61,234 nucleotides of DNA from CAYSRC01 sp964433495 (GCA_964433495.1 CAYSRC010000009.1:1-61234), one strand, 5' to 3'; shown: positions 35,601 through 43,611, counted from the stretch's first letter. Notes: generated by a model not told the origin, from the letters alone. Numbers and translations: made by a program.

Positions 35601-36149
35601 TCCGAGAAGGACAGCGAGATCGCCGAGCGGATAAACCAGGTCTACGCCCGCGAGGGGATGCTTGCCGAAAAGGTAAGACAGCTCGAGGAGATGGACGCGC
35701 TGGTCGCCCAAAAGGATAACCTCATCGCCAAGCGGAACGAGCTGCTCATCGAGAGCAAAAAGGCGATTGAGGATCGAAACGAGCGCCTTGCGAAGAGCAG
35801 CGCACTCATTGCGCAGCGCGACAGCGAGATCGCCGAGCTGAATGTCAGGATTAAAAAGCTCGAGCAGGACGTGTTGGATATGCACAACTACCGCGTCGAG
35901 GCAGAAAACGCCCTCAGCGAGAGCAACAAGCGGCGCGACCTCATGGCGGACAAGCTCAACGAGATTACGGGCATGCTCAAGGACGACTTTCTGTCCGACC
36001 TGCCGCCCGCGCCCGCACCTGCGCCGGCCGCCGTGCAGACGCCCGCTTACGACAGCAAGAGCTTTCAGTATCCCTACATCGTCTCGGGCAACCTGTTCAC
36101 CAAGCCTGCGGGGGGCGGCGGGGCCGAGGATGCCGAAAACTTCGACTGA
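32694..36149 (+). CDS. Giant coiled-coil protein with DivIVA-like N-terminus
   Basis: An 1151-residue cytoplasmic protein, almost entirely Glu/Lys/Leu-rich alpha-helical coiled coil. Residues about 14-35 (RGLFGVKKEDIEAYVDGIKK) resemble the membrane-targeting start of DivIVA/GpsB proteins (G-x-k-x-E-D-v-x-x-x-l). Residues about 165-300 hold 49-residue repeats (ELSALKDEHGRTLERLSE...), equal to seven heptads, two of them almost identical in DNA. The end is Pro/Ala-rich (PPAPAPAPA) with an aromatic segment SFQYPYIVSGNLF. No enzymatic domain, signal or membrane segment is seen. ATG 32694 follows GAAGGG. Position next to ftsZ suggests a scaffold in division or cell polarity, an inference only. A strong terminator follows. 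Confidence 0.85.
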   Translation: MADRDLRDLSGKRGLFGVKKEDIEAYVDGIKKEAAENERRLSETLEGINAENSRLKDTVADLQSKIGIANSKLMAESGRVLSYSKLETAYLNSIADLKKQIEELSGSLEREEKASRDYQDRLEAASASLESANRTIAQREDAVRAANETISSLNERLSDESEALERTGGELSALKDEHGRTLERLSESQDDLQKTKKSLEETERSLGDRTDELKAASGELSALKDEHGRTLERLSETQSDLQKTKKSLEETERSLGDRTDELKAASGELSALKSEHSGTVEKLSKTEKDLGAARSDLDETRGRLDSALSELETTGGELGALRQDRDVTLKKLGETQDDLERTRKSLEDTERELAERIKALSSAGGELKSLRAEHESTLKKVSELASELLENKHSLQRAEELLERTTEQHNGALAEITEKDKKLSELAGELNDTKVKFDAAVKLLIETKQALNEAKRLIERSAAERSESAAQVERLRAENSEIAERLNMSENALQSTREQLSHLSDERDGTAKRMQKLEEHNYEISGKLSEMKDDLKRARDMLTTSQEQRSVADAELKSTRAALDEAQERIRDSEQQLNAVRSELSSAHGEIKRRDSELAAVSGSLGAAKEELGRIGGELNASKEALGGKEQEISRLRSELDGAAARLVELEALLSGTRENLSASQDEAESTRAALEEYKQKLAETQQKLSLNARALIEVKERTQQAVKRFAEEKALMREEKLRLQKEISAANGGVEERLAEQRKLFADKLAGLQGRLLETINGLKAEQDAAIEKLKTEHSEKLRSERERLTVALLEEHRRYENATKQLDELTERFDDKLKEADDIKQKLSYSLESYSELKDEYDKAKARFDQASFDLTRFKESVSRINADFVAVKAKLEETTEELDAKKAEYDRLYENSRTLAAAVIKKDAKITELVSECEGTKQRVHELEQEVARLNERIAALENELRERDDTIKELRSLLTQKDNMISEKDSEIAERINQVYAREGMLAEKVRQLEEMDALVAQKDNLIAKRNELLIESKKAIEDRNERLAKSSALIAQRDSEIAELNVRIKKLEQDVLDMHNYRVEAENALSESNKRRDLMADKLNEITGMLKDDFLSDLPPAPAPAPAAVQTPAYDSKSFQYPYIVSGNLFTKPAGGGGAEDAENFD
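33201..33497 (+). repeat. 147-bp tandem repeat inside the coiled-coil gene
   Basis: GAGCTGTCGGCGCTCAAGGA recurs at 33201 and 33348, and again slightly diverged at 33495, a period of 147 bp (49 codons, seven heptads). The first two full units differ at only a few bases, indicating recent duplication or gene conversion; more degenerate units follow. Confidence 0.9.
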
Positions 36150-36171
36150 ACCTGCGCCGCAGTGCTTGCTT

Positions 36172-36209
36172 AAAAAACTGCGTTCTTTTTCGGAGGACGC
36201 AGTTTTTTT
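36172..36209 (+). terminator. Terminator after the coiled-coil gene
   Basis: ACTGCGT (36177-36183) pairs with ACGCAGT (36197-36203), preceded by A6 and followed by T7. Confidence 0.88.
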
Positions 36210-36793
36210 GTATATAAGAGAGCAGCTGACGATGGGAAACAAATAAATCCGTTCGGGGGCAGCAGGGAATACGCAGACGGAGGGCCGTACCTTCAACGAG
36301 ATGCGACGCGTGCCGCCTGTAACAAAGGGCTTTGTCGGTCTATGATGCCTCGGTTTCTCGGGGGATGCTTTGTGTGCCGCGACGGCGGATATTGTCCGCA
36401 GCGGCGCAGTGTCGTTTCACGATAGCTGCGAACACGCCCCGAGCCGCCGCTGCAATGATACCGCCGCGCCCCGCGCGGCTCACCGACCGAGAGGGAGCTG
36501 CGTCGTCCGCAGTGCCCCGCGCCGGTGTGTCTGTCCCGTCTGATTGCGTTGATGCCGCACGACAGATTGTTTCGACGGCAATTGACGGCAAAAGATAAGT
36601 AAAGTATAATAGTTGTTGTGATTTCTTTAAGCTTCCCGCGGCTTTACGGCAAGGGAATTCCGCTGCCGAACAGGACGTCTGATCGGCCTTGTGTCGACGG
36701 GGCTGCCGTCCGTTTCGGTGCGGCGGGGTCGGCTTATCATTCGTTGCACGCACTTTGTGCGGCGCTGTCTATTGAAAGAAAAGAGGGAAAGCG
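36210..36793. other. Intergenic region and argS leader
   Basis: About 580 bases. Frames at 36332-36598 plus and 36340-36753 minus overlap each other, lack ribosome sites and resemble nothing, so neither is called. The argS promoter is at 36582-36610 and a leader of about 180 nt follows. No T-box specifier or AGGGTGGNACCGCG-like antiterminator was found in the leader. Confidence 0.5.
36582..36610 (+). promoter_or_regulatory. argS promoter
   Basis: TTGACG (36582-36587), 17-bp spacer, TATAAT (36605-36610). Confidence 0.85.
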
Positions 36794-38458
36794 ATGAGTG
36801 AGTTTGAAAGGATAATTTTTGATGCCCTTAAGCGGGCGGTCAGGGAGATTTTTGATATCGAGCCTGACGACGAGGTGCTGGCGGTCGAGATGCCGCGCGA
36901 CCCCAGACTCGGCGATTACGCCACGGGCGCGGCGATGAAGCTCGCGCGCACGCTCCGCAAAAGCCCGATGGACATCGCACAGGCTCTGGTTCCGCGCATA
37001 GCCGAGCTGCTGCCCGAGGCGAAGTCGGTGACGGCGGCAAGCCCGGGGTTCATCAACTTTAAGCTCAGCGAGGGCGCGCTCACCGCGCTCATCAACAAGG
37101 TCATCGACGCGGGGGACGACTACGGCGCCAACAATGCGGGCGGCGGCGAGCGGATACTCGTCGAGTGGGTGTCGGCCAACCCGACGGGCGACCTGCACTG
37201 CGGCCATGCGCGCGGCGCGGCGTGGGGCGACGCCGTCTGTCGCCTGCTCGAAAAGAGCGGGTACGACGTGCTGCGCGAGTTCTATGTCAACGACGCGGGC
37301 AACCAGGTCGTGATGCTGGGCGAGTCCCTCATCGCCCGCTATTATGAGTACTTCGGCAGGCAGGACGAGTACCCGCTGCCCGAAAACGGCTACCACGCCG
37401 AGGACGTGAAAAAGATCGCGTTCGAGCTCGCCGAGCGGGACGGGGAAAAATGGTTTGACGCCGACCCGGGGGAGCGCCTCGACTACTTTATGACCGAGGG
37501 CAAGACGAGAGAGCTCGCGAAGATCGAGCGCGACCTCGAGATGTACCGCGTGCACATGACGTCGTGGATCCACGAGACCTTTTTCTACGAGAACGACATG
37601 AAGCGCATCAAGGACTGCCTCAAGCGGATGGATGAGCTCGGCCTTGTGTACGAAAAGGACGGCGCGCTGTGGCTTAAAACGACCGACTACGGCGACGACA
37701 AGGACAGGGTGCTTCGCAAGAGCGACGGCACGCTGTCCTACCTCACGCCCGACATTGCGAACCATGTGTACAAAATCGAGCGGGGCTACAACACCCTCGT
37801 CAACTTTTGGGGGGCCGACCACCACTCCTACATCACGCGCATGAAGGCCGCCCTCAGCGCCCTCGGGTACCCCGAGGGGACGCTCAGCGTCGACATCATC
37901 CAGATGGTGCGCATGGTCTCGGACGGGGTGGAGGTCAAGATGTCCAAGCGCACCGGCAACTCGATAACGGTGCGCGAGCTGTGCGAGGACGTCGGCGTCG
38001 ACGCCGCGCGCTGGTTCTTTGTCGCGAAGGACGTCAGCGCGCAGATGGACTTTGACATGAAGGCCGCCGCGACGCGGGACAACAACAACCCCGTGTATTA
38101 CGCGCAGTACGCGCACTCCCGCATGTGCTCCATCCTCAAGAACCCCGACATCCCCGCGTTTAAGCGGTGCGACGGCTACGACCGGCTCACAAACGAAAAG
38201 GAGCTGCTGCTGCTCAAGATGGTGGGCGAGTTCCCGGCGGTCGTCGCCAAGGCCGCGAAGACCCGGAAGCCCAACAACATCGCGGACTATATCCTCTCAC
38301 TTGTCAAGCTCTATCACAGCTATTACAACGAGTCGCGGGTCAACAACCCCGACGACCCCGAGCTCACCAACCAGCGCGTCGGCCTTGTCAAGGCGCTCAA
38401 GATCACCCTTCGCAACGCGCTCGACCTCATCGGTGTTTCGGCGCCCGAGACGATGTGA
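36794..38458 (+). CDS. argS: Arginyl-tRNA synthetase
   Basis: A 554-residue class I synthetase charging tRNA-Arg. The N-terminal Add-1 domain contains LGDYATGAAMKLA. The HIGH-like motif is NPTGDLHCGHARGAAWGD near residue 133 (HCGH), and the KMSK-like motif is VKMSKRTGNSI near residue 380. The C-terminal anticodon-binding helical domain includes YAHSRMCSIL and LYHSYYNESRVN. AGAGGGAAAGCG precedes the ATG. It has its own promoter and a terminator-like hairpin after the stop. Confidence 0.97.
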   Translation: MSEFERIIFDALKRAVREIFDIEPDDEVLAVEMPRDPRLGDYATGAAMKLARTLRKSPMDIAQALVPRIAELLPEAKSVTAASPGFINFKLSEGALTALINKVIDAGDDYGANNAGGGERILVEWVSANPTGDLHCGHARGAAWGDAVCRLLEKSGYDVLREFYVNDAGNQVVMLGESLIARYYEYFGRQDEYPLPENGYHAEDVKKIAFELAERDGEKWFDADPGERLDYFMTEGKTRELAKIERDLEMYRVHMTSWIHETFFYENDMKRIKDCLKRMDELGLVYEKDGALWLKTTDYGDDKDRVLRKSDGTLSYLTPDIANHVYKIERGYNTLVNFWGADHHSYITRMKAALSALGYPEGTLSVDIIQMVRMVSDGVEVKMSKRTGNSITVRELCEDVGVDAARWFFVAKDVSAQMDFDMKAAATRDNNNPVYYAQYAHSRMCSILKNPDIPAFKRCDGYDRLTNEKELLLLKMVGEFPAVVAKAAKTRKPNNIADYILSLVKLYHSYYNESRVNNPDDPELTNQRVGLVKALKITLRNALDLIGVSAPETM

Positions 38459-38840
38459 GCCTGGGGAAATTCAAAGCCCGGCAGTCCAAAACACCCTCGA
38501 GCCCACGGCCCCGGGGGTGTTTTGACGTGGGACAGGGGCCCTTCGATACCTTCGGCGCTGTCGGGGCGGTCTGCCCTTCTGAGATGTTATAGGGATCCCC
38601 GCCCGGAAAAGTGCGAGGCTGCCCCCGAAAAGCCCCTGCCTCAACCCGCCCTTTGGGCGACTGAGAACGAGAGAACCTGCGCAGCGGGGCGGAAAACAGA
38701 ACACAACACGGCCCGCCCTCTGCCGCCGTGCGGGCGGGTCTGCGACAGCTTTTCAGAAAGATATGAGCCGACTTAAAACCTTTTGTCCTCTGTGCTCGTT
38801 ATATAAGTGCAGGAACAGCAGGGCGAAAGGGGAGAGGCGG
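38459..38840. other. Intergenic region after argS
   Basis: About 380 bases with the hairpin listed at 38487-38524 and otherwise GC-rich sequence without a supported gene until the small frame at 38841. No clear promoter for the sigma-factor gene was identified. Confidence 0.45.
38487..38524. terminator. Terminator after argS
   Basis: CAAAACACCC (38487-38496) pairs perfectly with GGGTGTTTTG (38515-38524); the T4 tract is inside the arm, giving a weak bidirectional terminator. Confidence 0.65.
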
Positions 38841-39110
38841 ATGACTGATGCCTGGATTAGGCGCGCGGTAAGGGCGGCCGTCGAATCCTACCCGGTGGAC
38901 AAGGAGAAAAAGGACGCTCTGCTGCGGAAGCTGAGCGAGAGAAATAGCGACAAAGGAGAGATGAAAAGCCATGTATTGCACTTCATGCGGAAAGGAGCTG
39001 CGGGCGGTCGACGCGTTCTGCCCCCACTGCGGGGGGCCCACCGCCGCGCTCGCGCGGCTGGTGGCCGCAGCGCGCACGGGCGACCAAAGCGCCGTCAGCG
39101 CCCTGTATGA
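38841..39110 (+). CDS. Possible small protein overlapping the sigma-factor start
   Basis: An open frame of 89 codons from an ATG at 38841 with the strong ribosome site AAGGGGAGAGGCGG. The first 43 residues (MTDAWIRRAVRAAVESYPVD, then KEKKDALLRKLSERN) look protein-like: amphipathic, charged and not merely GC-driven. The rest, from 38971, overlaps the sigma-factor gene in another frame and is Arg-rich, hence unlikely to be selected. Either a short coupled leader protein is translated here, or the original gene ended near 38970 and its stop was lost. No family is recognised. Confidence 0.35.
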   Translation: MTDAWIRRAVRAAVESYPVDKEKKDALLRKLSERNSDKGEMKSHVLHFMRKGAAGGRRVLPPLRGAHRRARAAGGRSAHGRPKRRQRPV

Positions 39111-40593
39111 AGAGACCTACAGCAAGGTATTCTACACCGTGCGGTCAATCATAAAGGACGAGGACGCAGTGTTCGACGTCCTACAGGACACCTACATAAA
39201 GGCGTTCGCGGGCCTCGGCAGCTTTGAGGGCGACAAAAAGTTTTTGCCCTGGGTGCGCAGGATCGCCGTGAACACGGCGCGGGATTGGCTCAGGAAAAAG
39301 CGTCCCATGCTGTTCACCGAGCTCGGCTCGGGCGATGAGCAGGATACCCCCGCCGAGGAGATGTTCCCCGACGAGCGGGGCGAAAACCTGCCCGAGGAGG
39401 TCATCGACACCGAGGAGACAAAGCGTCTGCTGCGCGAGATCATCGGCGAGCTGCCCGAGGATCAGCGCGCCGTCATCGGCATGTTCTATTATGAGGAGAT
39501 GTCGGTGCGGGACATCGCCGAGTCCCTCGGCGTGACCGAAAGCGCCGTCAAAAGCCGCCTGATGTACGGGCGCAAAAAGATCGAGAAAAAGGTGCGGGAG
39601 CTCGAGAAGCGGGGAACAAAGCTGTACGGTCTCTCGCCGATCCCGTTCCTCCTGCTGCTTTTGCGCAACCAAAAGGTTTATGGGTCTCAGGCACCCGACG
39701 CCCGCATCCTCAAGACCATCCTCGCCGCGCAGCCGTCGGCGCCCGTGCTCCCTACACGCGGTGCAAACAGGTCTGCCGGTGCGAAGCGGGCCCTCGGCGC
39801 TTCGGGCGGCAAGGCCGCCGTGACAGGAGGCTTCGGCGCGCTCAAGATCGGGCTGATTGCCGCTGCCTCTGTCACGGCGATAGCCCTCGGGGCATTCGGG
39901 GTGAGTCGACTTGTGCCGCACACCGACACACCGGGCGGCGGCAGCCCGAATGTGCCGTCGGCCGGCGTCCCATCGTTGCAGGGGGAGACGGGTGAGCAGC
40001 AGACAGGCGAACAACCGGCGGCCGACTCCGTCTTTGCCGAGGCAGCGGAGCGGTACCGCATAATCGTCTGCATGGCGAGCTATGAATTCGGCTATATCGT
40101 CGAGGAGGCCGACGCGGCGGCTGTGTATAACTATGCGCTGGTGCAGATGCAGCCCGATGACCCCGTCCCGACGCTGCTGCTGGAAAGGGAAGAGAACGGC
40201 ATGAGCAGCGTGCTTCTCTATCAATACGACCCTGTCACCAAAAGCATGCGTCATCCGGCTGAGGCAATTGCAGGCGGTGTGGCCGCCGCCGGCGGCTACC
40301 GCGGCACGCTCTCGATAGCGGGCGACGGCATCGGGCTGCTCTGCATCGAGTGGTCGAGCGGTACGGGCGATGCCGCCGCCGAGCGAATCGTCCTGAACGG
40401 GGACGCCGTCGAAAGGGAGGTGGTTTGGACGGGTCGAATCGATCTTATCCCCGAAACGCCCGCCCGCATTGCGATCGAGTGGCGCGAAACGGACGACCTG
40501 TCGGCGCTCGAAGGCATGGGATCTCCCGAGACGGTCGGAGAAGCGGAGAACCTGCCGGAGGAGTCGGGTGAGCTTCCCGCGGACGGGGATTGA
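38971..40593 (+). CDS. Zinc-ribbon ECF sigma factor fused to a membrane-anchored sensor region
   Basis: A 540-residue protein. Residues 3-20 form a zinc ribbon (CTSCGKELRAVDAFCPHC). Sigma-2 spans about 28-110 (DAVFDVLQDTYIKAFAGLGS, WVRRIAVNTARDWLRKK) and sigma-4 about 150-210 (LPEDQRAVIGMFYYEEMSVR, DIAESLGVTESAVKSRL). A Ser/Ala-rich linker leads to one membrane helix at about 290-310 (LKIGLIAAASVTAIALGAFG) and an exported region of about 220 residues with no recognised fold. It should be a membrane-tethered sigma factor, with the external part able to sense a signal; no separate anti-sigma gene is adjacent. The ATG lies 10 bases after AAAGGAGAG. Target promoters are unknown. Confidence 0.88.
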   Translation: MYCTSCGKELRAVDAFCPHCGGPTAALARLVAAARTGDQSAVSALYEETYSKVFYTVRSIIKDEDAVFDVLQDTYIKAFAGLGSFEGDKKFLPWVRRIAVNTARDWLRKKRPMLFTELGSGDEQDTPAEEMFPDERGENLPEEVIDTEETKRLLREIIGELPEDQRAVIGMFYYEEMSVRDIAESLGVTESAVKSRLMYGRKKIEKKVRELEKRGTKLYGLSPIPFLLLLLRNQKVYGSQAPDARILKTILAAQPSAPVLPTRGANRSAGAKRALGASGGKAAVTGGFGALKIGLIAAASVTAIALGAFGVSRLVPHTDTPGGGSPNVPSAGVPSLQGETGEQQTGEQPAADSVFAEAAERYRIIVCMASYEFGYIVEEADAAAVYNYALVQMQPDDPVPTLLLEREENGMSSVLLYQYDPVTKSMRHPAEAIAGGVAAAGGYRGTLSIAGDGIGLLCIEWSSGTGDAAAERIVLNGDAVEREVVWTGRIDLIPETPARIAIEWRETDDLSALEGMGSPETVGEAENLPEESGELPADGD

Positions 40594-41031
40594 ACCGTAC
40601 TAAGCGGCGCCGTGGGCGCGTACAGCTGTGACGGGATTGTCGCGCTTCTTCGGAGAGAACCTAACCCCAACGCCGGTGATGCGTGCCAAACAAAGAACTG
40701 AAGCAGCACATGTACCATCATCTTCTCAACGATACATTCCCGTACAGATACCCCACGACCTGCGAATAAACAACAATAAAAGCGCGGCGGGGACGGAAGG
40801 GCGTCCCCGCCGCGCTTTGTAACAGCATGCCCCGAACGACGACCATAGGGTGGTGTTTTGCGAAGCTTTGTCACCTAAAAAGCCGCTTATTTTACTTTAG
40901 GCTCACCGCTACCCAAACGGGGTCACCTGTTGCGCTTTAAGCGCACCGAGAACAATCCCTCCGTCACGACCTTTGGCCGCCCCTCCCTGCGCGAGGGGGC
41001 TTCTGACGGCTCCGCGCCGGGCGCCGAGGTG
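40594..41031. other. Convergent intergenic region with terminator and repeat fragment
   Basis: Between the sigma-factor gene and the convergent LysR gene. It holds a strong hairpin at 40779-40818 and, at about 40952-41030, a fragment resembling the right half of the dispersed repeat (CAATCCCTCCGTCACGAC). No gene is seen. Confidence 0.55.
40779..40818. terminator. Bidirectional terminator hairpin
   Basis: AAAGCGCGGCGGGGAC (40779-40794) pairs perfectly with GTCCCCGCCGCGCTTT (40803-40818), a 16-bp stem with short A/T ends on both sides. Confidence 0.85.
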
Positions 41032-41907
41032 TCAGAGCATGGATTGCATCTTTTTCAAAAACACCTCGGCAGCCCGCGAGAGGACGGCATAGCGCTTCTT
41101 GATGAGACGGATTTCGCTCGTGAGCTCGGGCACGATGGGCCTGAAGCAGAGGCCCCGCTGCTCGGGGTTGTACACCAGGTTCTCGAGGGTTAGGGCATAG
41201 CCGAACCCCTCCTCGACAAACAGCGACGCGTTGTGGACGAGGTTGTAGGTCGCGATCCGCTTGAGCTTTTGCCCGCCCAAAAACGCGTTCAGCTCGCCGT
41301 TTTCCCCCGCCTGCGCGGACAGCATGAGGGGCAGCGCCGCAAGCTGCCCGACACCGACGCCGTCGAGACGCGCGACCGCGCTGTCAAGCGGCGCGAGCAC
41401 GCCCCACCTGTCCTTTACGGGGAGCTTGAGCACGTCGTATCTCGACAGATCGTGCGAGCCGATGATCAGCCCAAAGTCGATAAGGCCCTTGTCGAGGCGC
41501 TCGGTTATAGCCTGCGCGTTCCCGCTGTAGAGGTGAAATACCATGCCGGGATAGCTCTCTCGCAGCTCGCACACGGCGCGGGCGACAAGGCGCATGGCGT
41601 CGGTCTCGCCCGCGCCGATATAGACATCGCCCGTTATCGACGAGCTGCCCGAGAGGATCTCGCTTTTGGTGCGGTCGGCGAGCTCGATGATCTCCTGTGC
41701 CCTCGCGCGAAGAAGACGCCCCTCCTCGGTCAGCACAAGGCGTCTGCTCTTTGCGCCGCGCACAAACAGCTTTGTGCCGAGCTCGTCCTCAAGCTCCATG
41801 ATCTGGCGCGACAGCGTCGGCTGGGTTATGTGCAAAAACTCCGCCGCATCGGATATGCTCTGCTCCCGCGCGACGGCGAGAAAGTATCTGAGTACCCTAA
41901 GCTCCAT
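41032..41907 (-). CDS. LysR family transcriptional regulator
   Basis: A 291-residue regulator with the N-terminal winged helix (MELRVLRYFLAVAREQSISD, HITQPTLSRQIMELEDELG, LFVRG) and a C-terminal periplasmic-binding-like effector domain (GDVYIGAGETDAMRL, DFGLIIGSHDLSRYD). LysR proteins act as tetramers that sense a small ligand and usually control a divergent gene. Here the divergent unit is a small Cys-rich protein plus an iron-sulfur aldo/keto reductase, and a T-N11-A box lies just upstream of that promoter. It is therefore probably the activator of 42101-43462. The effector is unknown. Confidence 0.94.
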   Translation of the reverse strand: MELRVLRYFLAVAREQSISDAAEFLHITQPTLSRQIMELEDELGTKLFVRGAKSRRLVLTEEGRLLRARAQEIIELADRTKSEILSGSSSITGDVYIGAGETDAMRLVARAVCELRESYPGMVFHLYSGNAQAITERLDKGLIDFGLIIGSHDLSRYDVLKLPVKDRWGVLAPLDSAVARLDGVGVGQLAALPLMLSAQAGENGELNAFLGGQKLKRIATYNLVHNASLFVEEGFGYALTLENLVYNPEQRGLCFRPIVPELTSEIRLIKKRYAVLSRAAEVFLKKMQSML

Positions 41908-42015
41908 TGTGTACCGCCCCGTTTATCGTATTTTGATGCACCAACCGTGATGCAGGACATGTGCCTATATTTGGATAATATCGCTGTTTAAAATGCCTGT
42001 CAAGTATAAAATTAA

Positions 42016-42059
42016 ATACAATATAGGTATTTGAAATAAAATTTCCGCGGGAATATAAT
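42016..42059 (+). promoter_or_regulatory. Promoter with LysR box for the aldo/keto reductase operon
   Basis: TTGAAA (42031-42036), 17-bp spacer, TATAAT (42054-42059). Directly upstream is the 15-bp dyad ATACAATATAGGTAT (42016-42030) with T and A 11 bases apart, matching the LysR T-N11-A consensus. A direct repeat TGATGCA-N7-TGATGCA lies near 41933-41953 next to the lysR start. Confidence 0.75.
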
Positions 42060-42100
42060 AGATTCAAGTACAGTGACCGAGGCCCAAAGGGGGGTTGTGT

Positions 42101-42325
42101 ATGAAGGACTGCACAAGAGAAGAGATCTTTCGCTGCCTCACCGACGCCGGCTGCGACAGGGAGATAATCGACCGCTATCTCGCCCTGTCGGCAGAGGGGG
42201 ATGAACAGGCGGGTCTTCGGGTTCTCAAGTGTCACCGATGCGAGCTCATAGAAAAGATGCACAGGGATCAGAGACAGATCGACTGTCTCGACTATTTTAT
42301 TCACAAATTCTGCGGGAGGGAATAG
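42101..42325 (+). CDS. Small Cys-rich protein of unknown function
   Basis: A 74-residue protein starting MKDCTREEIFRCLTDAGCDR and including a KCHRCELIEKMH segment; seven Cys residues are spread along it (residues 4, 12, 18, 44, 47, 62, 71). It is predicted largely helical with no signal or membrane segment. ATG 42101 is 6 bases after AAAGGGGGG. It ends 3 bases before the aldo/keto reductase start and shares its LysR-boxed promoter, so a role linked to that redox enzyme, for example metal or iron-sulfur handling, is possible but unproven. I do not recognise a named family. Confidence 0.75.
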   Translation: MKDCTREEIFRCLTDAGCDREIIDRYLALSAEGDEQAGLRVLKCHRCELIEKMHRDQRQIDCLDYFIHKFCGRE

Positions 42326-42328
42326 ACT

Positions 42329-43462
42329 ATGTACACAAATGATTTTAATGGCAGCAGGCTTTCGGCGCTCGGGCTCGGGTGCATGCGGCTGCCCGTCGTC
42401 GACGGCAACGACGCGAACGTCGACAAAAAGGCGGTCGTCGAGATGGTCGAGTACGCGATGGCGCACGGCATCAACTACTATGATACCGCGTGGGGATATC
42501 ACGCCGAGCATTCTGAGGAAGCGATCGGGGCCGCGCTCGCGAACTACCCGCGCGAGTCGTTTTACCTCGCCGACAAGTTCCCGGGCTACGACCTCGCAAA
42601 TATCAGCAAGGTCGAGGAGATATTTCCCGAGCAGCTCCGCCGCTGCGGAGTGGAGAATTTCGACTTTTATCTGTTTCACAATGTGTGCGAGATGAACATC
42701 GACGCCTATCTCGACCCGCAGTATCGGATATTCGAGTACCTGAGCGAGCAGAAGAAGGCGGGCAGGATAAAGCACCTCGGCTTTTCGGCGCACGGAAGCC
42801 TCGAGGTGATGGAGTGCTTTTTAAAGGCATACGGCGAGTCGATGGAGTTTTGCCAGATACAGCTCAACTACCTCGACTACAAGCTGCAAAAGGCGGAGGA
42901 TAAGATAAAGCTGCTCAGCCGGTACGGCATCCCCGTGTGGGTGATGGAGCCGGTTCGCGGCGGAAGGCTCGTGAACCTCGAGCCCGAGTACCGCGAAAAG
43001 CTGGCGTCGGTGAACAAGGACATGACGACCGCCGAGTGGGCGTTCAGGTTTTTGCAGGGGCTGCCCGAGGTCAAGATGATTCTTTCGGGCATGTCGAACA
43101 TGCAGCAACTCAGGGAGAACATCGAGACGTTCTCCGAGAAAAGGCCGCTTGAGGGCGCCGAAATACAGGCGCTTGACGGTGTCGTGGGCGACATGCTCGG
43201 CAAAAAAACGCTGCCCTGCACCGCCTGTCACTACTGCACTCCGCACTGCCCGCAGGGCCTCAACATACCCGAGCTCATCGCTCTCTACAACCAAAAGAAG
43301 TTCACGGGCGACGACTTTATCGCGCCCATGGCGCTGAGCAGGATGGCCGAAGACAAAAAGCCGTCCGCCTGCATCGGCTGCCGCAGCTGCGAGGCGGTTT
43401 GCCCGCAGGGCATCAAGATATCCGAGGCCATGGCCGACTTTGTGCAGATCATGAAGGGCTGA
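42329..43462 (+). CDS. Aldo/keto reductase with C-terminal 4Fe-4S domain
   Basis: A 377-residue oxidoreductase. Residues about 1-280 are an aldo/keto reductase barrel (LGLGCMRLPVVDG, INYYDTAWGYH with the catalytic Asp and Tyr region, FYLADKFPGYD, IKHLGFSAHG, WVMEPVRGGRL). The C-terminus carries two ferredoxin-like Cys clusters, CTACHYCTPHCPQG and CIGCRSCEAVCPQG, likely binding two 4Fe-4S clusters. Such predicted oxidoreductases are common in anaerobes; electrons may pass via the clusters rather than only NADPH. It is preceded by the 74-residue gene and divergent from a LysR regulator. The substrate is not deducible. Confidence 0.94.
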   Translation: MYTNDFNGSRLSALGLGCMRLPVVDGNDANVDKKAVVEMVEYAMAHGINYYDTAWGYHAEHSEEAIGAALANYPRESFYLADKFPGYDLANISKVEEIFPEQLRRCGVENFDFYLFHNVCEMNIDAYLDPQYRIFEYLSEQKKAGRIKHLGFSAHGSLEVMECFLKAYGESMEFCQIQLNYLDYKLQKAEDKIKLLSRYGIPVWVMEPVRGGRLVNLEPEYREKLASVNKDMTTAEWAFRFLQGLPEVKMILSGMSNMQQLRENIETFSEKRPLEGAEIQALDGVVGDMLGKKTLPCTACHYCTPHCPQGLNIPELIALYNQKKFTGDDFIAPMALSRMAEDKKPSACIGCRSCEAVCPQGIKISEAMADFVQIMKG

Positions 43463-43611
43463 CGTGCGCGGCCGGGAGAAACGGGCTCGGCCGGGGATAA
43501 AGTGTGTGTATGCGGCGCGCCGCGATACTCTGCCCGATGCAGCGGGGGCAAAGCAGTCGGAAAGTCACGTTGCTCGCCTTCGGGACGGCGAGGTGAAGGA
43601 TAAGGAGTTTT

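Noticed and set aside
36332..36753. Small frames on both strands upstream of argS
   Set aside because: They overlap each other, have no ribosome site and cover the argS promoter region.
36611..36793. Possible T-box riboswitch in the argS leader
   Set aside because: No specifier loop or AGGGTGGNACCGCG-like antiterminator sequence could be found by eye.
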